NCBI GenBank assembly: GCA_022836975.1
Contig: JAIXMJ010000004.1
Coordinates: 1 to 31,043 of the forward strand
Direction: 5' to 3'
DNA from: Wolbachia sp.
GTDB taxonomy: Bacteria > Pseudomonadota > Alphaproteobacteria > Rickettsiales > Anaplasmataceae
Length of the DNA stretch: 31,043 nt
Shown here one piece after another: positions 1-8,083 of the stretch. The translations under genes were made by a program, and so were the position numbers. The notes under the pieces are model-generated. The model was not told the origin of the DNA. It ran no database searches and worked only from the letters and a program-made list of their open reading frames with translations. How positions within the stretch are numbered: position 1 is the stretch's first letter; the number at the start of each line of letters is the position of its first letter.

Positions 1-486
1 AAAAAATACTGTAGCTACAATTAACATGAGAGTTTTATAGTTAAAATCATTTTTATGAGGTTGGAGAGTAATGGCAATACCAATAAAGCCTGTAATAGTG
101 GCTATCCACCTCTGCCAAATTATGTTTTCGTGTAAAAAAAATACTGCAAATAATAGCACAAACAGTGGTGTACTAAAACTTATAATTGTTGCTGTAGATA
201 CAGACCCTGCACTTAATCCATAATTCCAAAAAACCATACCGCAAAATAACAATATACCTCTCATTATTTGGATGAATATATTGTTTATTTTTACAGTATT
301 GGTTCCATAGTATATAATAAAGGGTATCAGTGTGATAACACTAAATAAAAAACGAAAAAAAACGATCTGAAAACTTTCAAAATCTAAACTTAAGTATTTT
401 GTGATAATATCATTAGCTGCGCTAATTATTAAGCTAAGTATGAAATAAATCACTCCAATAAAATAAGTACTTGGATTATTAATCAT
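1..486 (-). CDS. DMT/EamA-family transporter, N-terminal part (3' end runs off the window)
   Basis: About 162 codons read from ATG 486-484 to the left edge without a stop. The product is strongly hydrophobic with several predicted membrane helices: residues about 8-25, 38-55, a pair around 75-115 and one near 125-145. The helix-loop pattern, with FWNYGLSAGSVSTATIIS followed by FSTPLFVLLFAVFFLHE, is typical of the drug/metabolite transporter (EamA) superfamily. That family usually has ten helices, so roughly half is present here. Substrate cannot be told from sequence; Rickettsiales DMT members include S-adenosylmethionine importers, but nothing here shows that specificity. Its ATG overlaps the stop of the upstream small ORF (ATGA, 486-483), suggesting translational coupling. 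Confidence 0.8.
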   Translation of the reverse strand, partial: MINNPSTYFIGVIYFILSLIISAANDIITKYLSLDFESFQIVFFRFLFSVITLIPFIIYYGTNTVKINNIFIQIMRGILLFCGMVFWNYGLSAGSVSTATIISFSTPLFVLLFAVFFLHENIIWQRWIATITGFIGIAITLQPHKNDFNYKTLMLIVATVFF

Positions 487-674
487 TCTTTTTGTTCTTT
501 ACTATAATTAAGTATCTGTAGCATGCCACAAAGCACGGAACCTGTATAGAACATTATTACAGTGCAGATAAAGAGTGTTGTGATAATCTGAACAGCAATA
601 CCGTCATTCATGATTACCAGGAATGCTGTAAGAATGGTATCTATTCTGAGCCTATTGCCAGGGTATGTCGTCAT
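483..674 (-). pseudogene. Short membrane-protein ORF with IS-derived start; truncated gene remnant
   Basis: A 63-codon ORF whose first five codons (MTTYP) lie inside the terminal inverted repeat of the adjacent IS remnant (boundary about 660/661). The true 5' part of the native gene is therefore missing or displaced. The rest has one clear membrane helix (about residues 27-50) and a charged tail ending KEQKE. Its TGA overlaps the transporter ATG, so the two were probably one operon. The pattern of a helix, a short hydrophobic stretch and a terminal amphipathic segment faintly recalls the C-terminal half of MnhG/MrpG antiporter subunits, but this is a weak resemblance. It may still be translated as an IS-host chimera. 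Confidence 0.4.
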
Positions 675-1016
675 AAAATTTCAGCCAACATTAACAAAGC
701 TTTAAGGGAAAGGGCAGCCATATACGATTGTGCATTTTTAGCGTCGCCATTCTTTAAATTTTTGAAATGTATTATGCCTAAGTTTATATAGCTCCCTGTC
801 TATTTTTCTTGGAATTTTCCTGTTTCTCTTTGGTGGAATTACAGGGTTTATGCTTGATTTTCTTGCTAAATCTATAATACATGCGTGTCGCAAGCTTATA
901 AGGCCTATGTCTTGGGTTAATTTATCAGTCTGAGTACAATCATGTCTGGAACCTTCTGATTCTGACCGGCATACCATGCGCATCCACGGCCTTTGCCCCT
1001 TTTGTCCTACTAATCA
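661..1016 (-). mobile_element. 3'-terminal fragment of an IS5-family (IS427-group-like) element, copy 1
   Basis: The left edge carries the element's outer end GGGTATGTCGTCATAA, matching the right end of the copy at 21252-21959 in opposite orientation. On the minus strand, broken frames encode typical IS5-family transposase C-terminal segments: VDAHGMPVRI, then PVIPPKRNRKIPRKIDRELYKL, then a broken KEWRR and AKNAQSYMAALSLKALLM. Homology to copy 2 stops at about 1016, exactly where lon ends, so the 5' half of the element is gone. Frames are disrupted near 745 and again near 960. The element is inactive. It probably mediated, or was trimmed by, a deletion between lon and the transporter operon. 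Confidence 0.8.
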
Positions 1017-3353
1017 TTTGATCTTTTTCTTTGTGAGAGCTACTTTTATAACATCATCAACATTTTTAGCAAAAACTATATTAAGCTTCTCTTTAATATT
1101 CGTTGGCATTTCTTGTATATCTTTTTCATTTTCACTAGGTATAACTACGGTTTCAATCGATCCTCTTAATGCAGCAAGCAGCTTTTCTCTTAGGCCACCT
1201 ATAGCAAGCACTCTTCCACGTAATGTCACTTCTCCTGTCATCGCAACTTTTCTGCTAACTGGTATGTTAGTCATTAGAGAAATAATAGATGTACATACTG
1301 TAACACCAGCAGATGGGCCATCCTTTGGTATTGCACCTTCTGGTATATGAACATGTATGCTATTATCTTGAAATACCTCAGGTTTTATACCAAAATATGT
1401 GCACCTTGATCTAACATAACTATAAGCAGCTTTTATGGACTCTTGCATCACTTCACCAAGTTTCCCTGTGTATTTGATTTCTTCTTTACCTGGCGTTAAA
1501 ACTGATTCTATCATTAAAATATCACCCCCGCTTTCCGTGTAAGCAAGACCAGTCACTACACCTACAAGATCTTCACTTTCTGCAATACCAAAAGTATATT
1601 TACGTACACCTAAATAATGTGATAGATTATCAACTTCTACAGAAATCTTTTTACCTTTTTCAGTTAGTATTTCTTTGACAGCTTTTCTCATCAATTTAGC
1701 AAGCTCTTTTTCCATGCTACGTATACCACTTTCACGTGTATATAAACGTATCAACTCATATAGTGCATCAGTTGTGATATTCCATTCTTTATGTTGTAAT
1801 CCATGTTCTTGTTTAAGCTTTGGAATGAGATAATGTGTAGCAATATTAACCTTTTCTTCTTCTGTATAACCAGACAGTTGTATGATTTCCATTCTATCAC
1901 GTAAAGCATATGGTAAATTTAAACTATTTGCTGTGGCTACAAACATTACGCTTGAAAGATTAAATTCAACTTCTAGGTAATTATCAGTAAAATGTTTATT
2001 GTGTTCTGTATCTAATACTTCAAGTAATGCAGATGCAGGATCTCCTCGAAGATCTGTACCCATTTTATCTATTTCGTCTAATAGGAAGAGTGGATTGCAT
2101 GAATTTGCTTTTTTCATATGTTGAATAATTTTACCAGGCATAGAACCTATATAAGTCTTTCTGTGCCCACGTATTTCTGATTCGTCATGCATCCCTCCAA
2201 GAGACATACGAATAAAATCTCTATCTACTGCTTTTGCTATGGATTTAGCTAATGAAGTTTTACCTACACCGGGTGGCCCAACTAAACAAAGTATAGGTCC
2301 CCTTATCTCTTTTACCCTTTTTAATACTGCTAAAAATTCTAATATTCTATCCTTTACTTTTTCTATACCGTAGTGATTCTGATCTAAAGTTTTCTTTGCA
2401 GTATTTAAATTAATCTTTGTGCTTCTGTATTTTCCCCATGGCAACTCTAAAAGCCAGTAAAGATAACTAGATATTACTGTAGCCTCAGGAGAAATAGGAT
2501 TCATTTTTTTGTATCTCTTTAACTCAGTGATCGCCTTATCTCTTGCTTCCTGCGAAAGTTGTGTTTCATTGATTTTTTTTTCAAACTCGCTAAATGTATT
2601 GCTTTCATCACTACTTTCAAATTCTCCTAGTTCTTTTTGTATTGCTTTTAGCTTTTCATTAAGAAAATAGACTCTTTGACTGCTCTCAACTTGTGACCTA
2701 ACCGTTTTATCCAAACGGTTTTGGGCATTTAAAATGCTTATTTCTTTTTCTATCAAAGTCAAAACTTTTTCTAATCTTTGCCTGAGTTTGTAAGTTTCTA
2801 GTATACTTTGTTTCTCTAAGATTCTGACATTAAGATATGAAGTGATAGTATCTGCAAGGTGGCCTACATTTTGTATATGTTCTAATGAATTAATTACAGT
2901 TTCAGATTGATTTTTTTTGTTCAGTTTGTTCCAATCATAGAATGCATCTATAATAGATCGTCTGAGAGCCTCAAGCCTAATATCATCTTCTTCACCTTCT
3001 TCATAATCGTTGCATTCTATGTTAGCCTGTAATAAATAACCTGAATTTACATATTCTATAACTTTACCTCTATTTATTCCTCGTATTATAGCTTTTACTG
3101 CATTATCTGGTAATTTTATCAATGGCTGTGTTATACTTGCTATTACACCTACATTGTAAAGGTCCCTGGATTCTGGATTATCGATTGTTCCATCACGTTG
3201 AGTAACAAGAAAAATTTCACTTTTATTATTTATTGCATGCTCTAATGCATTGATAGACTTTTCCCTACCTATGAATAAAGGCATAATTATACTTGGGAAA
3301 ATTACCAAATCCCTTAAAGGTAGTACTGGCAGCCTAACAGATTTGATGCTCAT
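1014..3353 (-). CDS. lon: ATP-dependent protease La (Lon)
   Basis: Lon degrades misfolded and selected regulatory proteins in the cytoplasm. The 779-residue product has the usual order: N-terminal LON substrate-binding domain (about 1-200), a coiled helical linker, an AAA+ module with Walker A GPPGVGKT (about 355-362) and Walker B PLFLLDEIDKM, and a C-terminal Ser-Lys protease domain. The catalytic Ser681 lies in PKDGPSAG and Lys724 in GGLREKLLAALRG, 43 residues apart as in E. coli Lon (679/722). Length is normal. It is the last gene of the tig-clpP-clpX-lon run, 77 bases after clpX. The stop codon coincides with the edge of an IS remnant, so the last few residues (KKKIK) may be altered relative to relatives. 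Confidence 0.97.
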   Translation of the reverse strand: MSIKSVRLPVLPLRDLVIFPSIIMPLFIGREKSINALEHAINNKSEIFLVTQRDGTIDNPESRDLYNVGVIASITQPLIKLPDNAVKAIIRGINRGKVIEYVNSGYLLQANIECNDYEEGEEDDIRLEALRRSIIDAFYDWNKLNKKNQSETVINSLEHIQNVGHLADTITSYLNVRILEKQSILETYKLRQRLEKVLTLIEKEISILNAQNRLDKTVRSQVESSQRVYFLNEKLKAIQKELGEFESSDESNTFSEFEKKINETQLSQEARDKAITELKRYKKMNPISPEATVISSYLYWLLELPWGKYRSTKINLNTAKKTLDQNHYGIEKVKDRILEFLAVLKRVKEIRGPILCLVGPPGVGKTSLAKSIAKAVDRDFIRMSLGGMHDESEIRGHRKTYIGSMPGKIIQHMKKANSCNPLFLLDEIDKMGTDLRGDPASALLEVLDTEHNKHFTDNYLEVEFNLSSVMFVATANSLNLPYALRDRMEIIQLSGYTEEEKVNIATHYLIPKLKQEHGLQHKEWNITTDALYELIRLYTRESGIRSMEKELAKLMRKAVKEILTEKGKKISVEVDNLSHYLGVRKYTFGIAESEDLVGVVTGLAYTESGGDILMIESVLTPGKEEIKYTGKLGEVMQESIKAAYSYVRSRCTYFGIKPEVFQDNSIHVHIPEGAIPKDGPSAGVTVCTSIISLMTNIPVSRKVAMTGEVTLRGRVLAIGGLREKLLAALRGSIETVVIPSENEKDIQEMPTNIKEKLNIVFAKNVDDVIKVALTKKKIK

Positions 3354-3364
3354 AACTTATCAAC

Positions 3365-3424
3365 CTATAAATATAATGCACCATTATACTTGAAAAAAGG
3401 TAATTTAATAGGTTTAATGCGCAT
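3365..3424 (-). repeat. Relic duplication of the lon 5' end in the clpX-lon gap
   Basis: Read on the minus strand, the gap contains ATGCGCATTAAACCTATTAA, closely parallel to the true lon start ATGAGCATCAAATCTGTTAG. The two regions share the preceding A/T-rich TTATG context and a later TTCAAGTATAATGG versus CCCAAGTATAATTA segment. The relic reads MRIKPIKLPFFKYNG and stops after 19 codons, against MSIKSVRLPVLPLRD for Lon. About 19 bases of the original have been lost between the two matching blocks. This looks like an old tandem duplication of the lon start with later decay. It might still act as a short leader ORF upstream of lon. Confidence 0.6.
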
Positions 3425-3430
3425 AATTTA

Positions 3431-4687
3431 TTAATCATTAACTATTATAACGTTATTTTGGTCGCGATCATCAATTATTACTTTACCTTCTTCTACCATT
3501 TTTTTAGTTACTACTATTGTTTTTCCTGCAAGTTTTCCACTTCCAGCTTGGTACATGAGGTCAAGCAGCAATGATTCTAGAATAGCACGCAACATCCTTG
3601 CACCTGTTTTATAGCTTATTGCTTTTTTTGCGATAGCTAATATAGCTTCATCTAAAAATTCTAAATGTACCTTACTGAATCCAAGCAGTGCTTTATATTG
3701 TTTAATTAATGCATTTCTTGGCTCTACCAATATACGTACCAGGTCTTCTTGATTTAATGAGTCTAGAACAGCAATAACTGGTACACGTCCTACAAATTCG
3801 GGAATTAAACCAAATTTAATCAAATCTTCAGGTTCAACATTGCGCAATATGTTTTTTTGCAGTTCTGGCTGATTTATATTTGCTCCAAAACCTATAGCAG
3901 TACCTTTTTTTCTTGATTCGATAATTTTATCTAAACCTTCGAAAGCTCCACCACAAATAAATAATATGTTACTTGTATCTATATGAACTAACTCTTGTTG
4001 TGGGTGCTTTCTTCCACCTTGTGGAGGAACATAAGCAATTGTACCTTCCATAATTTTTAAAAGGGCTTGTTGCACACCTTCACCGGAAACGTCACGGGTA
4101 ATCGAAGTACTTTCAGATTTTCTAGTAATTTTATCTATTTCATCGATAAAAACTATACCACGCTGTGCTTTTGTTACGTCATAATTTGCAGATTGTAATA
4201 ACCTTGATAATACACTTTCTACGTCATCTCCAACATATCCAGCCTCCGTCAAAGTAGTTGCATCTGCCATCGCAAATGGTACACCTGAAACTTTTGCAAG
4301 CGTCTTAGCTAGTAATGTTTTGCCAGAGCCAGTAGGACCAATTAGCATTATATTTGACTTTTCAATTTCAACATCATTTATAATATCAATTTGTGACATA
4401 TATTGACAGTGATTATACATAGCTACAGATAGAGTATATTGTGCATGCTCTTGGCCTATTACATGTTTGCTAAGAAAATTTTTTATATCTTGTGATGTTT
4501 TCGATAGTAGCTTTGCTTCTGTATGATCAGGAGATCTATTTTTTTCCTGATGGTTTGCTATATAAGATAACTCTATGCATTCATTACAAATAAACACATC
4601 TGAGTCACCATTGGTTATTAATTTTTCTACTTCATCTTGCGCCTTGCGACAAAAAGAGCAACGGAATACACCATTATTATTAGCCAT
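3431..4687 (-). CDS. clpX: ClpX, ATPase and specificity subunit of the ClpXP protease
   Basis: ClpX unfolds substrates and feeds them into ClpP. The 418-residue product has an N-terminal C4 zinc-binding domain with Cys10, Cys13, Cys34 and Cys37. The AAA+ domain has Walker A GPTGSGKT, the pore loop GYVGDD, Walker B GIVFIDEIDK, the RKH loop in PPQGGRKHPQQ, and the ClpP-docking IGF loop in KGTAIGFGAN. The sensor-2 motif GARMLRAI lies near the C-terminus. Length matches the family (about 420). It starts four bases after the clpP stop, so the two are co-translated neighbours and should make a matched ClpXP machine. Confidence 0.98.
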   Translation of the reverse strand: MANNNGVFRCSFCRKAQDEVEKLITNGDSDVFICNECIELSYIANHQEKNRSPDHTEAKLLSKTSQDIKNFLSKHVIGQEHAQYTLSVAMYNHCQYMSQIDIINDVEIEKSNIMLIGPTGSGKTLLAKTLAKVSGVPFAMADATTLTEAGYVGDDVESVLSRLLQSANYDVTKAQRGIVFIDEIDKITRKSESTSITRDVSGEGVQQALLKIMEGTIAYVPPQGGRKHPQQELVHIDTSNILFICGGAFEGLDKIIESRKKGTAIGFGANINQPELQKNILRNVEPEDLIKFGLIPEFVGRVPVIAVLDSLNQEDLVRILVEPRNALIKQYKALLGFSKVHLEFLDEAILAIAKKAISYKTGARMLRAILESLLLDLMYQAGSGKLAGKTIVVTKKMVEEGKVIIDDRDQNNVIIVND

Positions 4688-4691
4688 TAAT

Positions 4692-5294
4692 CTACCTTTT
4701 ATTTACTATATCTATACGCTCAGAGATAACTTTGTCAATTAATCCAATTGTTTGTGCTTCTTCAGGGTCTAAAAATCTATCCCTTTCCATCATCCTTTCA
4801 ATTTTTTTTAATTGGTGCCCGGTGTGCTTCTCGTAAATTTTATTGAGCTTCTTTTTAAGCCGTAAAATCTCATTTGTATGTATTGCTATATCAGTTGCCT
4901 GGCCTTGATAACCACCAGATGGTTGATGTATCATAATTCTTGAGCTGGGTAAAGAGTAACGTTTACCGTGTGCACCAGCTGAGAGTAACAAGGAGCCCAT
5001 AGATGCAGCTTGACCTATGCATAGGGTAGAAACATCACACTTTATGTACTGCATGGTATCGTATATGGATAAACCAGATGTCACCACTCCGCCTGGTGAA
5101 TTGATGTACATAAAGATATCCTTATTAGAATTTTCTGATTCTAGAAATAAAAGCTGAGCTACTATTACGCTAGCTATATTATCATCTATGGGGCCAGTAA
5201 CAAATATTATCCTCTCTTTAACTAGTCTAGAATATATATCATAAGCGCGCTCACCTCTACTAGTTTGTTCAATTACGATTGGTACAAGAGTCAT
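4692..5294 (-). CDS. clpP: ClpP, proteolytic subunit of ClpXP
   Basis: A serine protease that forms the tetradecameric proteolytic chamber with ClpX (and ClpA if present). The 200-residue product shows the full catalytic triad: Ser98 in GQAASMGS, His123 in MIHQPSGG, and Asp172 in MERDRFLDPEEA. The oxyanion-loop glycines are in INSPGG. A short N-terminal propeptide is likely, with MTLVPIVIEQTSRGERAYDIY matching the usual ClpP start. Its ATG immediately follows the trigger factor stop with no spacer, and clpX follows four bases after its own stop. Nothing is unusual. Confidence 0.98.
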   Translation of the reverse strand: MTLVPIVIEQTSRGERAYDIYSRLVKERIIFVTGPIDDNIASVIVAQLLFLESENSNKDIFMYINSPGGVVTSGLSIYDTMQYIKCDVSTLCIGQAASMGSLLLSAGAHGKRYSLPSSRIMIHQPSGGYQGQATDIAIHTNEILRLKKKLNKIYEKHTGHQLKKIERMMERDRFLDPEEAQTIGLIDKVISERIDIVNKR

Positions 5295-6674
5295 CTATTT
5301 TTCTCCTAATTCTGTTTCTTGTTTAAAGGTATGGTCAAATAGTTCTATCAATGCTTTTACTGAAATATCTTGTTGCTCTTTGTGAGCTCTCTCCATTATG
5401 TAATGTGTTACTTTATGTTCAAGTGCCATGCCTTCAAACATGTGCAAATAGTCCGAGTTTTTTTGCAAAACTGTCTTCAATTCAGTGAAATCTATAGATT
5501 TATTATCTGTATATCGTTTTTCTTTATAATATCTTAATGCAGCTGCTCTACAGTCATCATTGGTAAGTTTGAACTTATATTCTGAACACAGTTTCATAAA
5601 TAACATAATAAACTTTGCACGTTTTCTTGCTTCTTTTTCCGGCTCTAGCTCTTTATCTGCATGAGCCCGTTGCAACTCTGCTTTTACTAATTCTTCTAAT
5701 AAATCAAAGTGATATTCAGAATCTAGATGCTCGAATAGTTGTTCTTTCATTAAAAGTTCTATGATCTCTTGACATCTTAAGGTTATTACTTCTTTTACAT
5801 ACTCTATTAACTCAACACCATCTGCAAGATCTATGGCTTTAGCTAGATCATCATAGTTTGCAAATTTGCCCTGGGTTTTAATATCAATTACATTCACAAA
5901 AATATCAGCCTCTTGTCCTGCCAGAGATTGCACTGTATAATTTTCGGGAAATCGTAACTGAAAAGTCTTGGTATCTCCTTTCTTGAGGCCAATGAGATGA
6001 TCGTCTAAGCCATCAACAATAAAATCGGATGATCCAAGATCCACGGTATGATTTTTATAGCTTCCTCCCTTAAATATCTTGCCTCTAATTCTACCCTCAA
6101 AGTCAATTGTCATTCTATCTCCACTTTGTGCTTGGTATAAATCATCATTTACAGAAATAAAGTTCGTCACATTTCCTTCTATGTTATCAATAAATTCTTT
6201 TATATCACTTTCTTCAATATGTAATTTAAATGTCTTTAAATTAATTTTACTTATATCTATTGATGGCACTTCTGCTAATGGAATTTCTGGAGTAAAATCA
6301 AAAGATAATCGGTATACTAAATTACCTTCTTCTTCATTTTTTGCAGTCAAATCTGGTGGCGACACAATCTTAACATCTGGGTTAGTGTAGCGTTCCATTT
6401 TATTTTTTTTTATTAAATCATTCGAGCAATGTTCTATTACATCATTTAATACACGCTCTAGAGCATCACTCTTATAGTTACTTACTACAAGATCATAAGG
6501 TGCTTTACCAGCCCTAAACCCAGGTAGCTTTACATCTTGTGCTATTTTTTTTAATTCAGAATCTGTAGCTTGCTTTATATATTGACTACTAACTGTAACT
6601 TCATACTCATGTTTAAAGTGATCTGTGTTAAGTTTTCTATAAGTATAGAAATCATTTAATTCTCGGGTAGACAT
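5295..6674 (-). CDS. tig: Trigger factor, ribosome-associated chaperone / peptidyl-prolyl isomerase
   Basis: The trigger factor binds ribosomal protein uL23 at the exit tunnel and shields nascent chains. The 459-residue product has the ribosome-docking signature GFRAGKAP at residues 52-59, preceded by about nine more residues than the E. coli protein. An FKBP-type isomerase domain follows (about 185-270, with MTIDFEGRIRGKIFKGG and GLKKGDTKTFQLRFP). The C-terminal half is long, helical and highly charged. Gene order tig-clpP-clpX-lon is a common alphaproteobacterial arrangement. A candidate sigma70 promoter lies 30-57 bases upstream, and the tRNA-Leu gene lies 80 bases upstream on the same strand. 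Confidence 0.96.
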   Translation of the reverse strand: MSTRELNDFYTYRKLNTDHFKHEYEVTVSSQYIKQATDSELKKIAQDVKLPGFRAGKAPYDLVVSNYKSDALERVLNDVIEHCSNDLIKKNKMERYTNPDVKIVSPPDLTAKNEEEGNLVYRLSFDFTPEIPLAEVPSIDISKINLKTFKLHIEESDIKEFIDNIEGNVTNFISVNDDLYQAQSGDRMTIDFEGRIRGKIFKGGSYKNHTVDLGSSDFIVDGLDDHLIGLKKGDTKTFQLRFPENYTVQSLAGQEADIFVNVIDIKTQGKFANYDDLAKAIDLADGVELIEYVKEVITLRCQEIIELLMKEQLFEHLDSEYHFDLLEELVKAELQRAHADKELEPEKEARKRAKFIMLFMKLCSEYKFKLTNDDCRAAALRYYKEKRYTDNKSIDFTELKTVLQKNSDYLHMFEGMALEHKVTHYIMERAHKEQQDISVKALIELFDHTFKQETELGEK

Positions 6675-6703
6675 TTTACATAGAATATAATTTTAACAAA
6701 ATC

Positions 6704-6731
6704 ATTTTATCAGAATTTTGAATAAATTCAA
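6704..6731 (-). promoter_or_regulatory. Candidate sigma70 promoter of tig-clpP-clpX-lon
   Basis: On the minus strand, TTGAAT (6731-6726) and TAAAAT (6709-6704) are separated by 16 bases, upstream of the tig ATG. The same -35 hexamer is seen before atpB. No heat-shock (sigma32-type) consensus was evident. The background is AT-rich, so chance matches are possible. Confidence 0.4.
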
Positions 6732-6754
6732 TCCTTAATAGATCCTTCTGTAAG

Positions 6755-6837
6755 TGCGGATAGAGGGACTTGAACCCCCACAAACAAAGTTTACCAGGAC
6801 CTAAACCTGGCGCGTCTACCAATTCCGCCATATCCGC
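6755..6837 (-). tRNA. tRNA-Leu (anticodon UAG)
   Basis: Read on the minus strand, the acceptor stem GCGGATA pairs with TATCCGC and is followed by discriminator A. The D-arm region is GGCGGAATTGGTAGACGC. The anticodon stem is CCAGG / CCTGG around loop TTTAGGT, giving anticodon TAG. A variable arm of class II size follows, then the T arm GGGGTTCAAGTCCC. CCA is not encoded. Confidence 0.95.
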
Positions 6838-6937
6838 AGCATCCAAGCATATAATTGTAAAGGTAGATCTTTAAGCTGTCCAGTATTTACATAGATAAAA
6901 AAGCTTATTAGTATTTGATGTGTTGTAGGGAAACATT

Positions 6938-7531
6938 ATGAGATTAATTACAAGTTTTTTATTGGTAATTTTGCTCATTACGCAGAGTGGTTGTGCAACG
7001 TTAATTGGGTTAGGTACTGCAGTGGCTGCAACAGCAACGGCAATAGCACTGAAAGACAAATCATTGGGGAATATTGTTGATGATACAACTATAATGATTA
7101 AAATCAATAAAAGTCTTTTAAAACATAAACTATTTACATCTGTTAGAGTGAAAATTAGTGAAGGAAGAGTATTACTTATAGGAAATGTTGATGATCCTGA
7201 TAAACAAATTATAGCAGAAAAAATAGCTTGGAAGCAGGAAGGGGTTAAAGAAGTAATTAACGAAATAAGAGTCACACCAATTGATACAACTTCTCTTCTT
7301 GATACAACGGTGGACGGTATAATAACTGCTGAAATCAAGACGATATTACTTGGTAAGCAGAATATCAAATCAATGAATTATAGTGTTAGTACGATTGATA
7401 GAGTTGTTTACTTAATGGGTATTGCTCAAAATAGAGCGGAGTTACGGTCTGTTGTATCAATTGTTAGGAAGGTAAAAGGAGTGAAACAAGTTATAAGTTA
7501 TGTACGTTATAGACATAGTAAGTTGCGTTAG
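6938..7531 (+). CDS. Two-BON-domain lipoprotein (DolP/OsmY-like)
   Basis: The 197-residue product begins with a lipoprotein signal: a hydrophobic stretch SFLLVILLIT followed by the lipobox TQSGC with Cys19. A small alanine-rich segment follows (AVAATATAIA). Two BON domains follow, about residues 45-115 (DTTIMIKINKSLLKH, with VKISEGRVLLIGNVDD) and about 120-192 (DGIITAEIKTILL, with STIDRVVYLMGIAQN). BON proteins bind phospholipid surfaces; DolP-type family members sit in the outer-membrane inner leaflet and support envelope integrity. It is divergent from the tRNA-Leu/tig unit. A GGGAA-like ribosome site precedes the ATG. Family assignment is firm; the exact role is inferred. Confidence 0.85.
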   Translation: MRLITSFLLVILLITQSGCATLIGLGTAVAATATAIALKDKSLGNIVDDTTIMIKINKSLLKHKLFTSVRVKISEGRVLLIGNVDDPDKQIIAEKIAWKQEGVKEVINEIRVTPIDTTSLLDTTVDGIITAEIKTILLGKQNIKSMNYSVSTIDRVVYLMGIAQNRAELRSVVSIVRKVKGVKQVISYVRYRHSKLR

Positions 7532-7953
7532 CTTGGATGTGTTGAATGGATCAAAGTACTAATTGGAATGTTACAAGTGAAATAAAAATGATATTATATA
7601 AAAAAAGCTATGGAATAATAAACAGAACAAAAAGATTGATATAAACTTTTTACAAGCAAAGGTATTGGTGACGATTGTACAGAAGTTAGTCTGTATGAAA
7701 TATTATACAGAAAGTGCAAACAAATTTGTGGAATAAAAGGTTATTGGATTAAATCTGGCAAGAGCACAAGGAAATTGCACCCGTTTTACTTGGTTTGAAG
7801 AGACTGATTTATGAAATTTACCCAACTGTAAAAATCTTTTATAGCTCAAGGTATCACATTACTTATGGATTCATGATAAATCTTTAACTGTGATACTCTT
7901 TTCTTGAAATTAATTTAATCTTATAGATTGTGGTAGTTTAGATTAATAGCGTG
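7532..7953 (+). other. Long intergenic stretch without a recognisable gene
   Basis: About 420 bases with stops in all frames and no RNA gene that I recognise. An 8-bp inverted repeat, GTATCACA (7851-7858) and TGTGATAC (7889-7896), spans a 30-base loop and is followed by TCTTTTCTT. It could be a weak terminator for the BON gene or an operator for the downstream unit. The region may also be a decayed gene; no family could be read from its frames. Confidence 0.4.
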
Positions 7954-7959
7954 TATAAT
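7928..7959 (+). promoter_or_regulatory. Candidate promoter of the repeat-protein operon
   Basis: A perfect -10 box TATAAT (7954-7959) lies 27 bases before the mini-ORF ATG at 7987. The best -35-like hexamer is TTGTGG (7928-7933), but it is 20 bases away, longer than optimal. No other -10 of this quality precedes the downstream two-gene unit. Confidence 0.4.
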
Positions 7960-7986
7960 TTCTCTTAAGAAAAGGAGCTTTGGAAT

Positions 7987-8046
7987 ATGTTTAAACAAAA
8001 CATAGCTATATTGATTTTTGGTGTAAATCTATTTTTAATCGTTTAG
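7987..8046 (+). CDS. 19-codon mini-ORF with strong ribosome site (leader peptide or gene stub)
   Basis: A good Shine-Dalgarno sequence AAGGAG (7972-7977) sits nine bases before ATG 7987, and a TATAAT box lies 28 bases further upstream. The ORF reads MFKQNIAILIFGVNLFLIV and then stops at TAG. It looks like a truncated signal peptide or single membrane helix. The stop lies 37 bases before the likely start of the repeat protein. It may be a translated leader, or the 5' stub of a gene lost by deletion. Its ribosome site is better than that of the gene it precedes. Confidence 0.35.
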   Translation: MFKQNIAILIFGVNLFLIV

Positions 8047-8083
8047 TTATATAATTATTGTTATGATTTCTTTGGGGCATATT

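Noticed and set aside
483..674. Firm assignment of the small membrane ORF as MnhG
   Set aside because: Only a vague helix pattern and a few positions agree, and the N-terminal half that would decide it is missing.
976..1350. Plus-strand ORF opposite the end of lon
   Set aside because: It is the complement of the conserved Lon protease domain, with no plausible family or ribosome site.
6871..7368. Minus-strand ORF opposite the BON lipoprotein
   Set aside because: The plus-strand frame has a lipobox and two BON domains; the minus frame is a hydrophobic shadow.
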